DNA of 64,000 nt. Source: Streptomyces parvulus (GTDB taxonomy: Bacteria > Actinomycetota > Actinomycetes > Streptomycetales > Streptomycetaceae). The translations under genes were made by a program, and so were the position numbers. Location of the stretch: assembly GCF_014648855.1 (NCBI RefSeq), contig NZ_BMRX01000011.1, forward strand, positions 62,001 to 126,000. The letters are read 5' to 3'. The notes under the pieces were generated by a model. The model saw only the letters and a list, made by a program, of their open reading frames with translations, ran no database searches and had not been told where the DNA came from. Shown piece after piece: positions 8,340-17,319 of the stretch (within the stretch, counting starts at the first letter, position 1; every line of letters starts with the position of its first letter).

Positions 8340-8537
8340 ATGAGCGGCGACGACGAGCAGGGACCGGACGACTACTGCCTGATCGACGCGGCCCGGCCGC
8401 CCAAGGCCGACGGGCCGCCCTACGCGGAGTGCGTGCTGTGCCGGGAACCGACGGAGTACCCGGAGTCGTACAAGGGGGTCACCCTCTGCCCGGTCTGCGA
8501 GTGGCAGGAGGCCCAGCGGACGGCCTGTTCGGGCTGA
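8340..8537 (+). CDS. Zinc-ribbon miniprotein, unknown function
   Basis: A 65-aa acidic protein with two CxxC knuckles: CVLC near residues 32-35 and CPVC near 50-53, the pattern of a structural zinc ribbon. No signal or membrane segment. A TACGCT hexamer at 8328-8333 ends 6 nt before the ATG, so the message is probably leaderless. It starts 18 bp after the deacetylase stop and 25 bp before the Pth2-like gene. Conserved short zinc ribbons of this type occur across Streptomyces, but I know of no assigned role. Confidence 0.75.
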   Translation: MSGDDEQGPDDYCLIDAARPPKADGPPYAECVLCREPTEYPESYKGVTLCPVCEWQEAQRTACSG

Positions 8538-8562
8538 CCCGCGGGGTTGGCAGACTGGGGGC

Positions 8563-9288
8563 GTGAGCAACGAAGCGACGACGCCCGTCCCCGACAGCCC
8601 CTTCCGCCCCGAGCCGGGCGACCGCGACCTCGCGCCGCAGTTCGTCCTGCCGCTGGTCGTGCGCATCGAGCGGACGGCCCCGCCGGCCCGTACCGACGCG
8701 CTGGAGACCGCGGCCCGGGCGGTCCTGGTGCTGCTCGGCGACGAGCGGTCGGCCGGTGACGGCGAGTGGGCGGGGGCGGTGCGGGACTGGCAGGACGCGC
8801 GCATCCGCAAGGTGGTGCGCCGGGCGCGCGGCGCCGAGTGGCGGCGGGCCGAGGCGCTGCCCGGCGTCACGGTCGAGGGCGGATCCGCGGAGGTCCGGGT
8901 CTTCCCGCCGGTGCCTCTGGACGGCTGGCCGAAGGACCTGGCCCGCCTCCAGGTCTCCGGCACCGACCTCGACGACCCCGAACCGCCGGGCGCGGCCGAC
9001 CCGGGCGCACCGGTGCTCTGGATGAACCCCGGCCTGGACATGTCGGCGGGCAAGGCCATGGCCCAGGCCGGGCACGGCGCCCAGCTGGCCTGGTGGGAGC
9101 TGGACGCGGGCGCGCGGGCGGCGTGGCGTGACGCCGGCTACCCCCTGTCGGTGCGCACCGCCGACCCCGCCCGCTGGGAGGGCCTCACCACGAGCGGCCT
9201 GCCGGTGGTCCGGGACGCCGGTTTCACGGAGATCGCCCCGGGCTCGTGCACCGTGGTCGCCGACCATCCGGCACTGCGCCGGGGCTAG
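8563..9288 (+). CDS. Peptidyl-tRNA hydrolase II-like protein
   Basis: A 241-aa protein whose C-terminal half carries the Pth2/PTRHD1 signature MSAGKAMAQAGHGAQLAWW (about residues 163-181), followed by TTSGLPVVRDAGFTEIAPGS, matching the Pth2 core order. Pth2 enzymes release peptidyl-tRNAs, but the N-terminal 150 residues are not part of classical Pth2. The canonical bacterial enzyme is Pth1, so this is probably an accessory or divergent hydrolase. The GTG start has a CAGACT hexamer at 8551-8556, exactly 6 nt upstream, indicating leaderless transcription. Confidence 0.75.
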   Translation: MSNEATTPVPDSPFRPEPGDRDLAPQFVLPLVVRIERTAPPARTDALETAARAVLVLLGDERSAGDGEWAGAVRDWQDARIRKVVRRARGAEWRRAEALPGVTVEGGSAEVRVFPPVPLDGWPKDLARLQVSGTDLDDPEPPGAADPGAPVLWMNPGLDMSAGKAMAQAGHGAQLAWWELDAGARAAWRDAGYPLSVRTADPARWEGLTTSGLPVVRDAGFTEIAPGSCTVVADHPALRRG

Positions 9289-9342
9289 GGCCGGCTCTCG
9301 ATTACGGAGGCGTCCGTCAGCGGCGCGTGCCATCGTGGGGGC

Positions 9343-9915
9343 ATGAGCATCGACGTGCGCCCCGCCTCCGTCTTCGAGGACGTCCGCGCGGTGCTCGGCC
9401 CCAAGTCGCCCGACGCCAACGTCTGCTGGTGTCTGAGCTACCGGCTCCCCTCGAAGGTCAACACCGAGCTGCGCGGTCCCGCCCGCGGTGCCCGCGTCGC
9501 CGAGCTGTGCCGGTCCGAGCCGCCCCCGGGGGTGCTCGCGTACGACGGCGGGGAGCCGGTCGGCTGGGCCGCGGTGGCGCCGCGCGCGGACACCTCCTTC
9601 GCACGCAACCGCAAGATCCCGCACGTGGACGATCTGCCGGTCTGGTCGTTGTGGTGCGTCCGGGTCCGCCCCGGGCACCGCAAGCAGGGCGTCTCGCACG
9701 CCCTCATCGCCGGGGCGGTGGACTTCGCCCGCTCGCACGGCGCCCCGGCGATCGAGGCGTACCCCCTCGACAACGGGGACGCCCGGGTCGACCTGACCAT
9801 GGCGTACGCCGGGCTCCGCGGGAACTTCGAGCGGGCCGGCTTCGTCCACGCCGCCGACACCACGTCCGTGCTGGCCGGGCACCCGCGCGTCCTGATGCGG
9901 CTCGACCTGCGCTGA
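9343..9915 (+). CDS. GNAT family N-acetyltransferase
   Basis: A 190-aa GNAT protein. The acetyl-CoA-binding motif A is LWCVRVRPGHRKQGVSHALIAGAVDFARSHG split over beta4-alpha3 (about residues 104-134), preceded by GEPVGWAAVAPR. The N-terminal CWCLSYRLPSK resembles acetyltransferases that begin with a Cys-rich strand. The substrate is unknown. A CATCGT hexamer at 9331-9336 lies 6 nt before the ATG, suggesting a leaderless transcript of its own. Confidence 0.85.
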   Translation: MSIDVRPASVFEDVRAVLGPKSPDANVCWCLSYRLPSKVNTELRGPARGARVAELCRSEPPPGVLAYDGGEPVGWAAVAPRADTSFARNRKIPHVDDLPVWSLWCVRVRPGHRKQGVSHALIAGAVDFARSHGAPAIEAYPLDNGDARVDLTMAYAGLRGNFERAGFVHAADTTSVLAGHPRVLMRLDLR

Positions 9916-10027
9916 GGGCCGGGTCCGTCCCGAACCTCAGATGTTCCTCTGAAGACGCCCCCGCGCGATTCGCTGCGTGCCGCACGGGTCATACCCCCGT
10001 CATACCGACGGGGAGGGAGGGGCGTCC

Positions 10028-11362
10028 ATGCGACTGGGAACCGGCATCGGATGGCGTCCGGAGATCGCGGACACCGTGGAGCGGATGCCCGGCATCGACT
10101 GGGTCGAGGCCGTGTCCGAGAACCTCTGCCCCGGGCATCTGCCCGACTCGCTGCTGCGGCTGCGCGAGCGCGGGGTCACCGTCGTGCCGCACGGCGTCTC
10201 GCTCGGCCTCGGCGGTGCCGAACGCCCGGACGCCGGACGGCTCAGGGCGCTGGCCGAGCGGGCGGAGGTGCTGGGGTCGCCGCTGGTGACCGAGCACATC
10301 GCGTTCGTCCGGGCGGGCGGCCCGCCGACCGCCTCCCCGCACCTGGAGGCCGGGCACCTGCTGCCCGTACCGCGCACCCGGGACGCCCTCGACGTGCTGT
10401 GCGAGAACGTGCGCATCGCGCAGGACGCGCTGCCCGTGCCGCTGGCCGTGGAGAACATCGCCGCGCTCGTCGCCTGGCCCGGCGAGGAGATGACGGAGGG
10501 GCAGTTCCTGTACGAGCTGGCCGACCGGACCGGCGTGCGGCTGCTGATCGACGTGGCGAACCTGCACACCAACCACGTGAACCTCGGGGCCGACCCGGCG
10601 CGGGCGCTCGGCGAACTGCCCCTGGAGGCCATCGCCTACGTCCATGTCGCGGGCGGCTTCGAGCGGGACGGCGTATGGCACGACAGCCACGCCCATCCCG
10701 TTCCGCCGCCGGTGCTGGACATCCTCGCCGACCTCGCCTCGCGCATGGCGCCGCCCGGCGTCCTGCTGGAGCGGGACGAGGACTTCCCCGGGGCCGGGGA
10801 GCTGGCGGCCGAGGTGGAGTCGATCCGGGGCGCGGTCGCGCGCGGGCGGGCGGCGGCCCGGACCCGGGACGCGGCGGACGCCGGCCGGACCGGTCCCGCG
10901 GCGCCGGCGGCCGGGCCCGAGCGGACCGAGGCCGGCCACGGGGCGCGGACGCGGCTCGGTCTGGCGCAGACCGCGCTGCTGTCCGCGCTGGTCGCGGGGG
11001 CGCCGGCGCCCGAGGGGTTCGACCGGGTGCGGCTCGGCGTCCAGGCACGGGCGCTCGCGGCGAAGCGGGCGGACATCGTCGCGAAGGTGGCTCCCGAACT
11101 GCCGGTGATACTCGGCCCGGCGTACCGCCCCGCGTTCCTCGCCCACGCGCAGGGCTCTCCCATGACCGGCGGCTACCGGCGCGACGCCCTCGACTTCGCG
11201 GAGCGGCTGCTCGACGCGGACGACGGGCCCGCGGCCCAGGACGCCGGAGTGCGGCGGGAGTTGCGGGAGTGGTGGCTGGAGCGCTCGGGGCCGGCGCCGC
11301 GTTCGAGGCGGCCGGGGGCGCGGTGGGCGCGTGCGACCAGGCGGGTCCTGCTGGGCCGCTGA
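10028..11362 (+). CDS. DUF692 (MNIO-type) iron enzyme with C-terminal extension
   Basis: A 444-aa protein whose first 285 residues form a DUF692 TIM barrel. Metal-ligand regions visible in order: VVPHGVSLGLG, LVTEHIAF, LAVENIAAL, LLIDVANLHTNHVN, YVHVAGG, WHDSHAHPV and LLERDEDFPG. Characterised DUF692 enzymes (MbnB, TglH, ChrH) are multinuclear non-haem iron oxidases that modify Cys residues of peptides. Residues 285-444 are an Arg/Ala-rich extension seen in the actinobacterial subgroup. The ATG at 10028 follows GGGAGGGAGG. The gene is followed 117 bp later by a TIGR04222-like membrane protein, a pairing I recall as recurrent. No short Cys-rich precursor peptide was found on either side. Confidence 0.85.
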   Translation: MRLGTGIGWRPEIADTVERMPGIDWVEAVSENLCPGHLPDSLLRLRERGVTVVPHGVSLGLGGAERPDAGRLRALAERAEVLGSPLVTEHIAFVRAGGPPTASPHLEAGHLLPVPRTRDALDVLCENVRIAQDALPVPLAVENIAALVAWPGEEMTEGQFLYELADRTGVRLLIDVANLHTNHVNLGADPARALGELPLEAIAYVHVAGGFERDGVWHDSHAHPVPPPVLDILADLASRMAPPGVLLERDEDFPGAGELAAEVESIRGAVARGRAAARTRDAADAGRTGPAAPAAGPERTEAGHGARTRLGLAQTALLSALVAGAPAPEGFDRVRLGVQARALAAKRADIVAKVAPELPVILGPAYRPAFLAHAQGSPMTGGYRRDALDFAERLLDADDGPAAQDAGVRRELREWWLERSGPAPRSRRPGARWARATRRVLLGR

Positions 11363-11479
11363 CCCGGTCCCGGCCGGTCCCGGACAACGCCAAACGGAAC
11401 GTCACATACCCACAACACTGCGTCCCGAAATGTGAACAGGGCATGGCGCCGGCGAAAGCCTTTGGCATAGAAGTACGGC

Positions 11480-12277
11480 ATGTTCTGGGTCCTTTTCCTC
11501 CTGTCGGCCTGGGCCGTCGCCGGCCTCGCGTGCCTGCGGCTGTGCCTGGCCGCCGTCCGCGCGGCGGCCGTCGACCCGCGTGCCCCCGCGCGGGAGCACG
11601 CGCTGACGCTCTACGAGGCGGCGTTCCTGTCCGGCGGCCCGCGGCGGGTGGCGGACCTGACGCTGGTCTCGATGGCCCGCCAGCGCCGGCTGCTGCTCGC
11701 GCACACGGGGTGGGCGACGGTGGTGGACCCCTGCGGCCGGGACGACATGGAGCGGTCGGTCATAGGAGCGATAGGACCCGAGGGGCAGTCCCGCATAGCC
11801 CCGGTCCGGGCCGCCGCCGCCACCGCCGACGCGGTGCGCGGCCTGGCCGACCGGCTGGTCGGCGCGGGGCTCGCCGTCCCGGACGACGGCGCCGGCGGCG
11901 TGGCGGCCGGGGTGCGCCGGGTGCGGGTCGCCGCGGCGGCCGTGTGCGGGCTGGCGGCGGCCGCCCTGGCCCTGCCGCTGCCGGCCCACGAGCCGCGCGC
12001 GCTGATCGCCCTGTGGTTCGCCCTGCCGCTCGCCCTGACCCTGGGCTGCCTCGCCATCACGCGGATGGAGATCCACCCGTACTCCCGCTGGGCCTCCCCG
12101 GCGGGGCAGCGGCTGATCGGCACCCTCGTCCAGCACGCCGACGGCACCGCCGACGAGCGCACCTACCTCACCTCCGTCGCCGTGCGCGGCGTGCACGCGG
12201 TCGGCGAACCGGACCTGCGGGCCGCCTTCGCCCACCGGGAGGCCTACCTCGACGGGTACCGGGAGCGCGGGATCTGA
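11480..12277 (+). CDS. TIGR04222-like membrane protein
   Basis: A 265-aa protein beginning with a transmembrane segment (MFWVLFLLSAWAVAGLACL), then a cytosolic domain LTLYEAAFLSGGPRRVADLTLVSM (LYExAxLxGGxxR is the family hallmark), then two further membrane segments around residues 155-200. Members are often followed by low-complexity Gly/Cys/Ser tails; this one instead ends YRERGI without such a tail. Pairing with DUF692 suggests a functional link, possibly as partner or descendant of a modified substrate. No Shine-Dalgarno sequence is evident ahead of the ATG. Confidence 0.7.
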   Translation: MFWVLFLLSAWAVAGLACLRLCLAAVRAAAVDPRAPAREHALTLYEAAFLSGGPRRVADLTLVSMARQRRLLLAHTGWATVVDPCGRDDMERSVIGAIGPEGQSRIAPVRAAAATADAVRGLADRLVGAGLAVPDDGAGGVAAGVRRVRVAAAAVCGLAAAALALPLPAHEPRALIALWFALPLALTLGCLAITRMEIHPYSRWASPAGQRLIGTLVQHADGTADERTYLTSVAVRGVHAVGEPDLRAAFAHREAYLDGYRERGI

Positions 12278-12284
12278 CCCGCCG

Positions 12285-12306
12285 CCCCGCGAACCCGCGC
12301 GCGGGG
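12285..12306. terminator. Short GC hairpin after the TIGR04222-like gene
   Basis: CCCCGCG (12285-12291) pairs with CGCGGGG (12300-12306) across an 8-nt loop, 8 bp after the stop codon. A modest but well-placed terminator candidate. Confidence 0.45.
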
Positions 12307-12413
12307 GGCGTGCGGAGGCACTCGGCGCCGACACCCGGGGCCGGTCCTTGCCCTGCCCGGCGGGCGAACCAACCATCCCTTGTGTCACTCCCGTGCCACC
12401 GAAGGGATACGCG

Positions 12414-13997
12414 ATGCGAGCTGCCGCCCTCTACTCGGCCGCCGGGTCCTTGCTGCTGACCACCCTCGCCACGACCGGCCCCGTCCACGCGGCGCCGACC
12501 GCCCCGGGTGCCGCCGAGGCGCGCGGCACCGCGGTGGCCGCGGGGCGCGCGGCGGCGGCCGGGGTCAAGTTCGGCAGGTGCCCCAAGGCGGAGGAGCTGC
12601 CGGGCGGCATGCGCTGCGGCACGGTCGGCGTCCCCCTGGACTACGCGCACCCGGACGGGAAGCAGCTCCGGCTCACCGTCAGCCGGATCCGGGCCACCCG
12701 CAAGGACCCCGGCGACGCAGGGCGCACGGTGCCCCGGCAGGGCGCGCTCCTCTACAACCCGGGCGGTCCGGGGGGCTCGGGCCTGTACTTCCCGATGGTG
12801 GGCCTGGTGCCCGAGTGGAAGCGGATCGCGGCGGCCTACGACCTCGTCGGGTACGCCCCGCGCGGGGTCGCCCCCTCCGCGCCGCTGTCCTGCCAGGACC
12901 CCGGCGACTTCTTCAAGGGGCCGCGCCCGGCGCCGGCACGGCCCTCCGACGCCTTCAAGAGGGAGCGCGCCGCCGAGGCCGAGGCGTACGCGCGGGGCTG
13001 CGCCGACCGCGCCGGAGCCACGCTGCGGCACTACCACTCCCTCAACAACGCCCGCGACCTGGAGGTCGTCCGCGCGGCGCTGGGCGAAAAGCGGCTGACG
13101 TTCATGGGCGCGTCGTACGGCACCTACCTGGGGGCCCTGTACGCGGAGCTGTTCCCGTCCCGTGTGCGGCGGATGGTGTTCGACTCGGTGGTGAACCCGG
13201 ACCCCGAGCTGGTGTGGTACCGCAACAACCTCGAACAGTCGGAGGCTTTCGAGGACCGCTGGGACGACTTCAAGGAGTGGATCGCGCAGCACGACGCCGT
13301 GTACGGGCTGGGCGACACGCCGAGGCGGGTGCAGAACAGCTACGAGGAGGCGAGCGCGCGCCTCGCGGCGGAGCCGGCCGGCGGGACGGTGGGGCCCGCG
13401 CAGTTGCAGGGCGCGTTCCTGCGGGCCGGGTACTACGACGACTTCTGGCCGCACCGCGCGCAGGCGCTGTCGGCCTATCTGAAGGGCGATCCGCAGCCGC
13501 TGGTCGACCAGGCGGGGACGCGGACCGAGGAGGGCGCTAAGGGCGCGGAGAACGCCAACGCCGTGTACACCGCGGTCGAGTGCAACGACGCGCCCTGGCC
13601 GGCCGACTTCCGGGTCTGGGACCGGGACAACACGCGGCTGGCGCGCCGGGCGCCCTTCGAGACCTGGGACAACGTGTGGACCAACCTGCCGTGCGCCTAC
13701 TGGCGGGTGCCCCGGCAGCGGCCCCTCGACGTGCGCACCGGGCCGGGCGAGCTGCCGCCGACGCTGATCCTGGCCGCCGAGCGGGACGCGGCCACGCCCT
13801 ACGAGGGCGCGCTGGAGCTGCGGCGGAGGCTGTCGGGCTCGGTCCTGGTGACCGAGCGGGACGCGGGCACGCACGGCATCGCGGGCGGCCCGAACTCCTG
13901 CGTCAACGGCCACCTGGAGGCGTATCTGCTGGCGGGCCGGCTCCCGGCGCGGGACGCGTCGTGCGCCCCGCGCCCGGAGCCCCGGCCGGCGGACTGA
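12414..13997 (+). CDS. Secreted tripeptidyl aminopeptidase, alpha/beta hydrolase (Tap/Slp family)
   Basis: A 527-aa secreted peptidase. The signal peptide MRAAALYSAAGSLLLTTLATTGPVHA is followed by a short pro-region. The alpha/beta-hydrolase fold has the oxyanion motif NPGGPGGSG, the nucleophile motif GASYGT (Ser near residue 233), the Asp in LAAERDAATP and the His in DAGTHGIAGG. The C-terminal TAP domain has a conserved Cys pair region (CVNGHLEAYLLAGRLPARDASC). Streptomyces Tap, SlpD and SlpE remove N-terminal tripeptides from peptides and secreted proteins. The ATG at 12414 follows GAAGGGA (12401-12407). Its TGA is immediately followed by the complementary stop of hemQ. Confidence 0.9.
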   Translation: MRAAALYSAAGSLLLTTLATTGPVHAAPTAPGAAEARGTAVAAGRAAAAGVKFGRCPKAEELPGGMRCGTVGVPLDYAHPDGKQLRLTVSRIRATRKDPGDAGRTVPRQGALLYNPGGPGGSGLYFPMVGLVPEWKRIAAAYDLVGYAPRGVAPSAPLSCQDPGDFFKGPRPAPARPSDAFKRERAAEAEAYARGCADRAGATLRHYHSLNNARDLEVVRAALGEKRLTFMGASYGTYLGALYAELFPSRVRRMVFDSVVNPDPELVWYRNNLEQSEAFEDRWDDFKEWIAQHDAVYGLGDTPRRVQNSYEEASARLAAEPAGGTVGPAQLQGAFLRAGYYDDFWPHRAQALSAYLKGDPQPLVDQAGTRTEEGAKGAENANAVYTAVECNDAPWPADFRVWDRDNTRLARRAPFETWDNVWTNLPCAYWRVPRQRPLDVRTGPGELPPTLILAAERDAATPYEGALELRRRLSGSVLVTERDAGTHGIAGGPNSCVNGHLEAYLLAGRLPARDASCAPRPEPRPAD

Positions 13998-14729
13998 TCA
14001 GGCCAGCCCGGCCACCAGCTCGGCGACGTCCTTGCGGCGCCCCGTGTAGAACGGGACCTCCTCGCGGACGTGCATGCGGGCCTCGGAGGCGCGCAGGTGA
14101 CGCATGAGGTCGACGATGCGGTACAGCTCGTCGGCCTCGAAGGCGAGGATCCACTCGTAGTCGCCGAGCGAGAAGGAGGCGACCGTGTTGGCGCGCACGT
14201 CCGGGTAGCCGCGGGCCATCTTGCCGTGGTCGGCGAGCATGCGGCGGCGGTCCTCGTCGGGCAGCAGGTACCAGTCGTAGGAGCGCACGAACGGGTAGAC
14301 GCTGATGTAGTCGCGGGGCGTCTCGTCGGCGAGGAAGGCCGGAATGTGCGAGCGGTTGAACTCGGCGGGGCGGTGCAGCGCCATGTTCGACCACACCGGC
14401 TCCAGCGCGCGGCCCAGCTGCGTGCGGCGGAAGAGGTTGTACGCCTCCTGGAGCTGGTCGGCGGTTTCCGCGTGCCACCAGATCATGAGGTCCGCGTCGG
14501 CGCGCAGACCGGACAGGTCGTACGTGCCGCGCACGGTCACGTCCTTGGCGGCGAGCTGGTCGAACAGCTCCTGGACCTCGTCGGCGTACCCGGCGCGGTC
14601 CTCGGGGAGCGCGTCCTTGAGCTTGAAGACGGACCAGAGGGTGTAGCGGATGACCTCGTTCAGGTCCTTGGCCAGCTTGCCCTTGTTGGGGATCCGCTCG
14701 GCGGCGGGGGTGGAGGCGTCGTCACTCAT
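13998..14729 (-). CDS. hemQ: Coproheme decarboxylase HemQ
   Basis: A 243-aa member of the chlorite-dismutase-fold HemQ group. It performs the last step of the coproporphyrin-dependent haem pathway, peroxide-driven double decarboxylation of iron-coproporphyrin III. The conserved YPFVRSYDWYLLPDEDRR segment holds the reactive Tyr, and ADHGKMARGYPDV follows. The HxWWAETAD-like segment WWHAETADQLQEAYNLFRRT is also present. The ATG at 14729 has GGAGAATAGGGA upstream and begins 5 bp after the hemG stop, so the two are translationally coupled. It abuts tap convergently: the two stop codons occupy six consecutive bases. Confidence 0.93.
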   Translation of the reverse strand: MSDDASTPAAERIPNKGKLAKDLNEVIRYTLWSVFKLKDALPEDRAGYADEVQELFDQLAAKDVTVRGTYDLSGLRADADLMIWWHAETADQLQEAYNLFRRTQLGRALEPVWSNMALHRPAEFNRSHIPAFLADETPRDYISVYPFVRSYDWYLLPDEDRRRMLADHGKMARGYPDVRANTVASFSLGDYEWILAFEADELYRIVDLMRHLRASEARMHVREEVPFYTGRRKDVAELVAGLA

Positions 14730-14734
14730 GGTCC

Positions 14735-16183
14735 CTATTCTCCCGCCCCGCCGAACCGGCCGGGCACCGGGTGCCCCGTGAGCCGGTCGGCGGCCGCGTG
14801 GGCGCTCGCGATGCTCGCCGGGATGCCGACGCCGTCGTACGCCGCGCCGCACACCGCGAGGCCCGGGAGCTTCGCGACGTGCGCGCGGACGCGGGCCACG
14901 CGCGCGTGGTGGCCGACGGGGTACTGGGGCAGGCCGTCCTGCCAGCGGGTGACCCGGGTGGCGACGGGCTCGGCGGTCAGTCCGGTGGCTTCGGCCAGGT
15001 CGTGCCGGGAGGCGGCGACGAGGGCGGCGTCGTCGCGGCCGAGGATCTCGGTCTCGCCGTAGCGCCCGACGGAGGTGCGCAGGACGACCAGGCCGGGGTC
15101 GTCGCCGGCGATCCAGCCCCACTTGCGGGAGGCGAAGGTGGACGCCTTGATGGTGTGTCCGTCGACCGGCGGTACGAGGAATCCGCTGCCCTCGGGCAGG
15201 GCGGCGGCGTCCGAGCCGCGGTAGGCCAGGGTGATCAGGGCCATCGAGGCGTACTCCACCGCGGCCAGCTCCGCGGCGGCGGCGGGGGCCTCGGCGCGCA
15301 GCAGACCGGCGGCGGGGCCGGCGGGCAGGGCGACGACGACGGCGTCGGCCTGCAGCTCCCGGCCGCCGGCGACGAGGCGCCAGCCCTCGGGCGCGGTGCG
15401 GCGCAGCTCCGTGACGGGCTCGCCGGTGAGGATCTCGCCGCCCCGCGCGCGGACCGAGTCGGCGACGGCGAGGGGGAGGGTGCCGACGCCGCCCTCGATG
15501 CCCATGAACACCGGGCCGCTCGGCGGGGAGGTCGCGGTCCGCCCCTGGAGGGCGCGCACCGCCTCGGTGAGGGAGGTGTGGTCGCGGGCGGCCTCGAAGA
15601 GCTGGGGCACGGCGGAGCGCAGCGAGATCCGGTAGGCGTCGCCCGCGTAGACCCCGCCTAGTAGGGGTTCGACGAGGCGGTCGACGACCTCGCGGCCGAG
15701 GCGGGCGGCGACGTACTCCCCCACCGCGACGTCGTCGCCGACGTCGGTGCGGGGCAGGTCGGCGTCGCGCCCGATGCGGGCGAGGCCCTCCTCGGAGAGG
15801 ACGCCGGCCAGGGCGGCGGCGGTGCCGGGGACGCCCATGACGTGGCCCTTGGGCATGGGGCGCAGCACGCCGCGGGTCCACAGGGAGGCCGACGCGGTGG
15901 CCGGCGGCTGGAGCCGGCCGGCGAGACCGACGGCGCGGGCCAGGCCGACGGCCTCGGGCCGGCGGGCCAGCATCGACTCGGCGCCGAGGTCGACGCGGAC
16001 ACCGGCGATCTCCCCGGGCAGCAGCTTGCCGCCGACGCGGTCGGACGCCTCCAGCACGGTCACCCGGGCGCCGTTCTCCAGCAGCCGGTGGGCGGCGGCC
16101 AGTCCGGCGATGCCGGCTCCGATTACGACGACGTGTCCCGGGTCCGCGGGAGCCGGCCCCGCGGGGGTCTCGCTTGCGCACAT
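14735..16183 (-). CDS. hemG: Coproporphyrinogen III/protoporphyrinogen oxidase
   Basis: A 482-aa FAD-dependent oxidase (HemY/CgoX type). The dinucleotide-binding motif VIGAGIAGLAAAHRLLENG lies near residues 20-40, and VGGKLLPGEIAGVRVDLGAESML marks the substrate/FAD region. The C-terminus GLAVCGAAYDGVGIPASIASAHAAAD is the second FAD motif. In actinobacteria this enzyme oxidises coproporphyrinogen III, and the adjoining hemQ supports that route. Also called HemY or CgoX. hemE is 12 kb away in this window; hemH is not seen. Confidence 0.92.
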   Translation of the reverse strand: MCASETPAGPAPADPGHVVVIGAGIAGLAAAHRLLENGARVTVLEASDRVGGKLLPGEIAGVRVDLGAESMLARRPEAVGLARAVGLAGRLQPPATASASLWTRGVLRPMPKGHVMGVPGTAAALAGVLSEEGLARIGRDADLPRTDVGDDVAVGEYVAARLGREVVDRLVEPLLGGVYAGDAYRISLRSAVPQLFEAARDHTSLTEAVRALQGRTATSPPSGPVFMGIEGGVGTLPLAVADSVRARGGEILTGEPVTELRRTAPEGWRLVAGGRELQADAVVVALPAGPAAGLLRAEAPAAAAELAAVEYASMALITLAYRGSDAAALPEGSGFLVPPVDGHTIKASTFASRKWGWIAGDDPGLVVLRTSVGRYGETEILGRDDAALVAASRHDLAEATGLTAEPVATRVTRWQDGLPQYPVGHHARVARVRAHVAKLPGLAVCGAAYDGVGIPASIASAHAAADRLTGHPVPGRFGGAGE

Positions 16184-16350
16184 GGGCCCAGCGTCTCAGA
16201 CCGCCCCCAACGAGGCCGACGCCGGGCCGGGGTCGTGTCCGGGGCGCGCGAGTCCGTACCGTGACCTGTTCGGGACCGTTCCGCGCCGACCCGCGGGCCG
16301 GTCCCCGCGTCGTAGGAGCGTCAGTCCTGCCGACGATCCCGGGGGTCCCT

Positions 16351-17292
16351 GTGCGCACATCATCCTTCCCACGACCGCTTCCGGCGCTTGCCGCCGTCCT
16401 GATGGCCGGGGCTCTCGCGCTGACCGGATGCAGCTCCGGGGGCGGTGACTCCGGCGCGGACAGCGCGGCCGGCGCGGCCAAGGAGGCCGCTCCCCCGGCG
16501 GCCGACGACCGGCCGGGCGCGGCGGGCGGCGAGGCCTCCGGTGCCAGGGCGACCGCGCCGCCGAAGGCCGCCGCGACCCACATCATCCGCACCGCCGCGC
16601 TGACCGTCCAGGTCGAGGACGTGCCGAAGGCCCTGGCCGAGGCCCGCGCCACCGTCGAGAACGCGGGCGGCTACGTGGGCGACGAGGACACCAGCCGGGA
16701 CGAGGACGGCCGCGAACGCACCCGGCTGGAGCTGCGCGTGCCCGTCGACGCCTACCAGGACGTCCTCGACGGCCTGGAGGGTGCCGGGAAGCTGCTGCAC
16801 CGGGGCGCGAAGGCGCAGGACGTCACCGACCAGGTCGTCGACGTGGAGAGCCGGATCAAGTCGCAGCGGGCCAGCGTGGCCCGGGTGCGGGAGCTGATGG
16901 ACCGGGCGACGAAGCTGAGCGACGTGGTGACGCTGGAGGGCGAGCTGAGTTCCCGGCAGACCGAACTGGAGGCGCTGCTGGCCCAGCAGGCTTCCCTGAA
17001 GGACCGCACCAGCCTGGCCACCATCACCCTCTCCCTGTCCGAGACGCCGGCCGACGAGGCCGCCGAGGACGACGACCCCGGGTTCACGGACGCGCTGGCC
17101 GCCGGCTGGGACGCCTTCGTGACGATGCTGCGCTGGCTGGCGGTGGCCCTCGGCGCGGTGCTGCCGTTCGCCGTCGTGGCGGCGCTGCTGGTGCTGGTGT
17201 GGCTGCGGGTGGTGCGGCCCAGGCTGCCGCGCCGTACGGCACCGGTGGCGGCCCCCGTGGCGCGCGGGGAGGAGCCGGGCGCGCGGGACTGA
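16351..17292 (+). CDS. DUF4349 domain lipoprotein
   Basis: A 313-aa lipoprotein. The signal VRTSSFPRPLPALAAVLMAGALALTGC ends in the lipobox LTGC. A low-complexity Gly/Ala/Ser linker follows. The DUF4349 core begins at THIIRTAALTVQVEDVPKALAEAR and contains a coiled-coil stretch VDVESRIKSQRASVARVRELMDRATKLSDVVTLEGELSSRQTELEALLAQQ split across residues 160-225. One transmembrane segment (LAVALGAVLPFAVVAALLVLVWLRV) lies near the C-terminus, so both ends are membrane-tied. Function unknown; relatives are envelope proteins. The GTG at 16351 is chosen to give a normal lipoprotein signal. Confidence 0.82.
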   Translation: MRTSSFPRPLPALAAVLMAGALALTGCSSGGGDSGADSAAGAAKEAAPPAADDRPGAAGGEASGARATAPPKAAATHIIRTAALTVQVEDVPKALAEARATVENAGGYVGDEDTSRDEDGRERTRLELRVPVDAYQDVLDGLEGAGKLLHRGAKAQDVTDQVVDVESRIKSQRASVARVRELMDRATKLSDVVTLEGELSSRQTELEALLAQQASLKDRTSLATITLSLSETPADEAAEDDDPGFTDALAAGWDAFVTMLRWLAVALGAVLPFAVVAALLVLVWLRVVRPRLPRRTAPVAAPVARGEEPGARD

Positions 17293-17319
17293 AATGCCCC
17301 GTCCGCGTAGCGTGTTCGC

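Noticed and set aside
14730..16652. Open frame extending the hemQ reading frame upstream
   Set aside because: It runs antisense through or alongside hemG, with Arg/Pro-rich non-family sequence; the HemQ family begins at MSDD.
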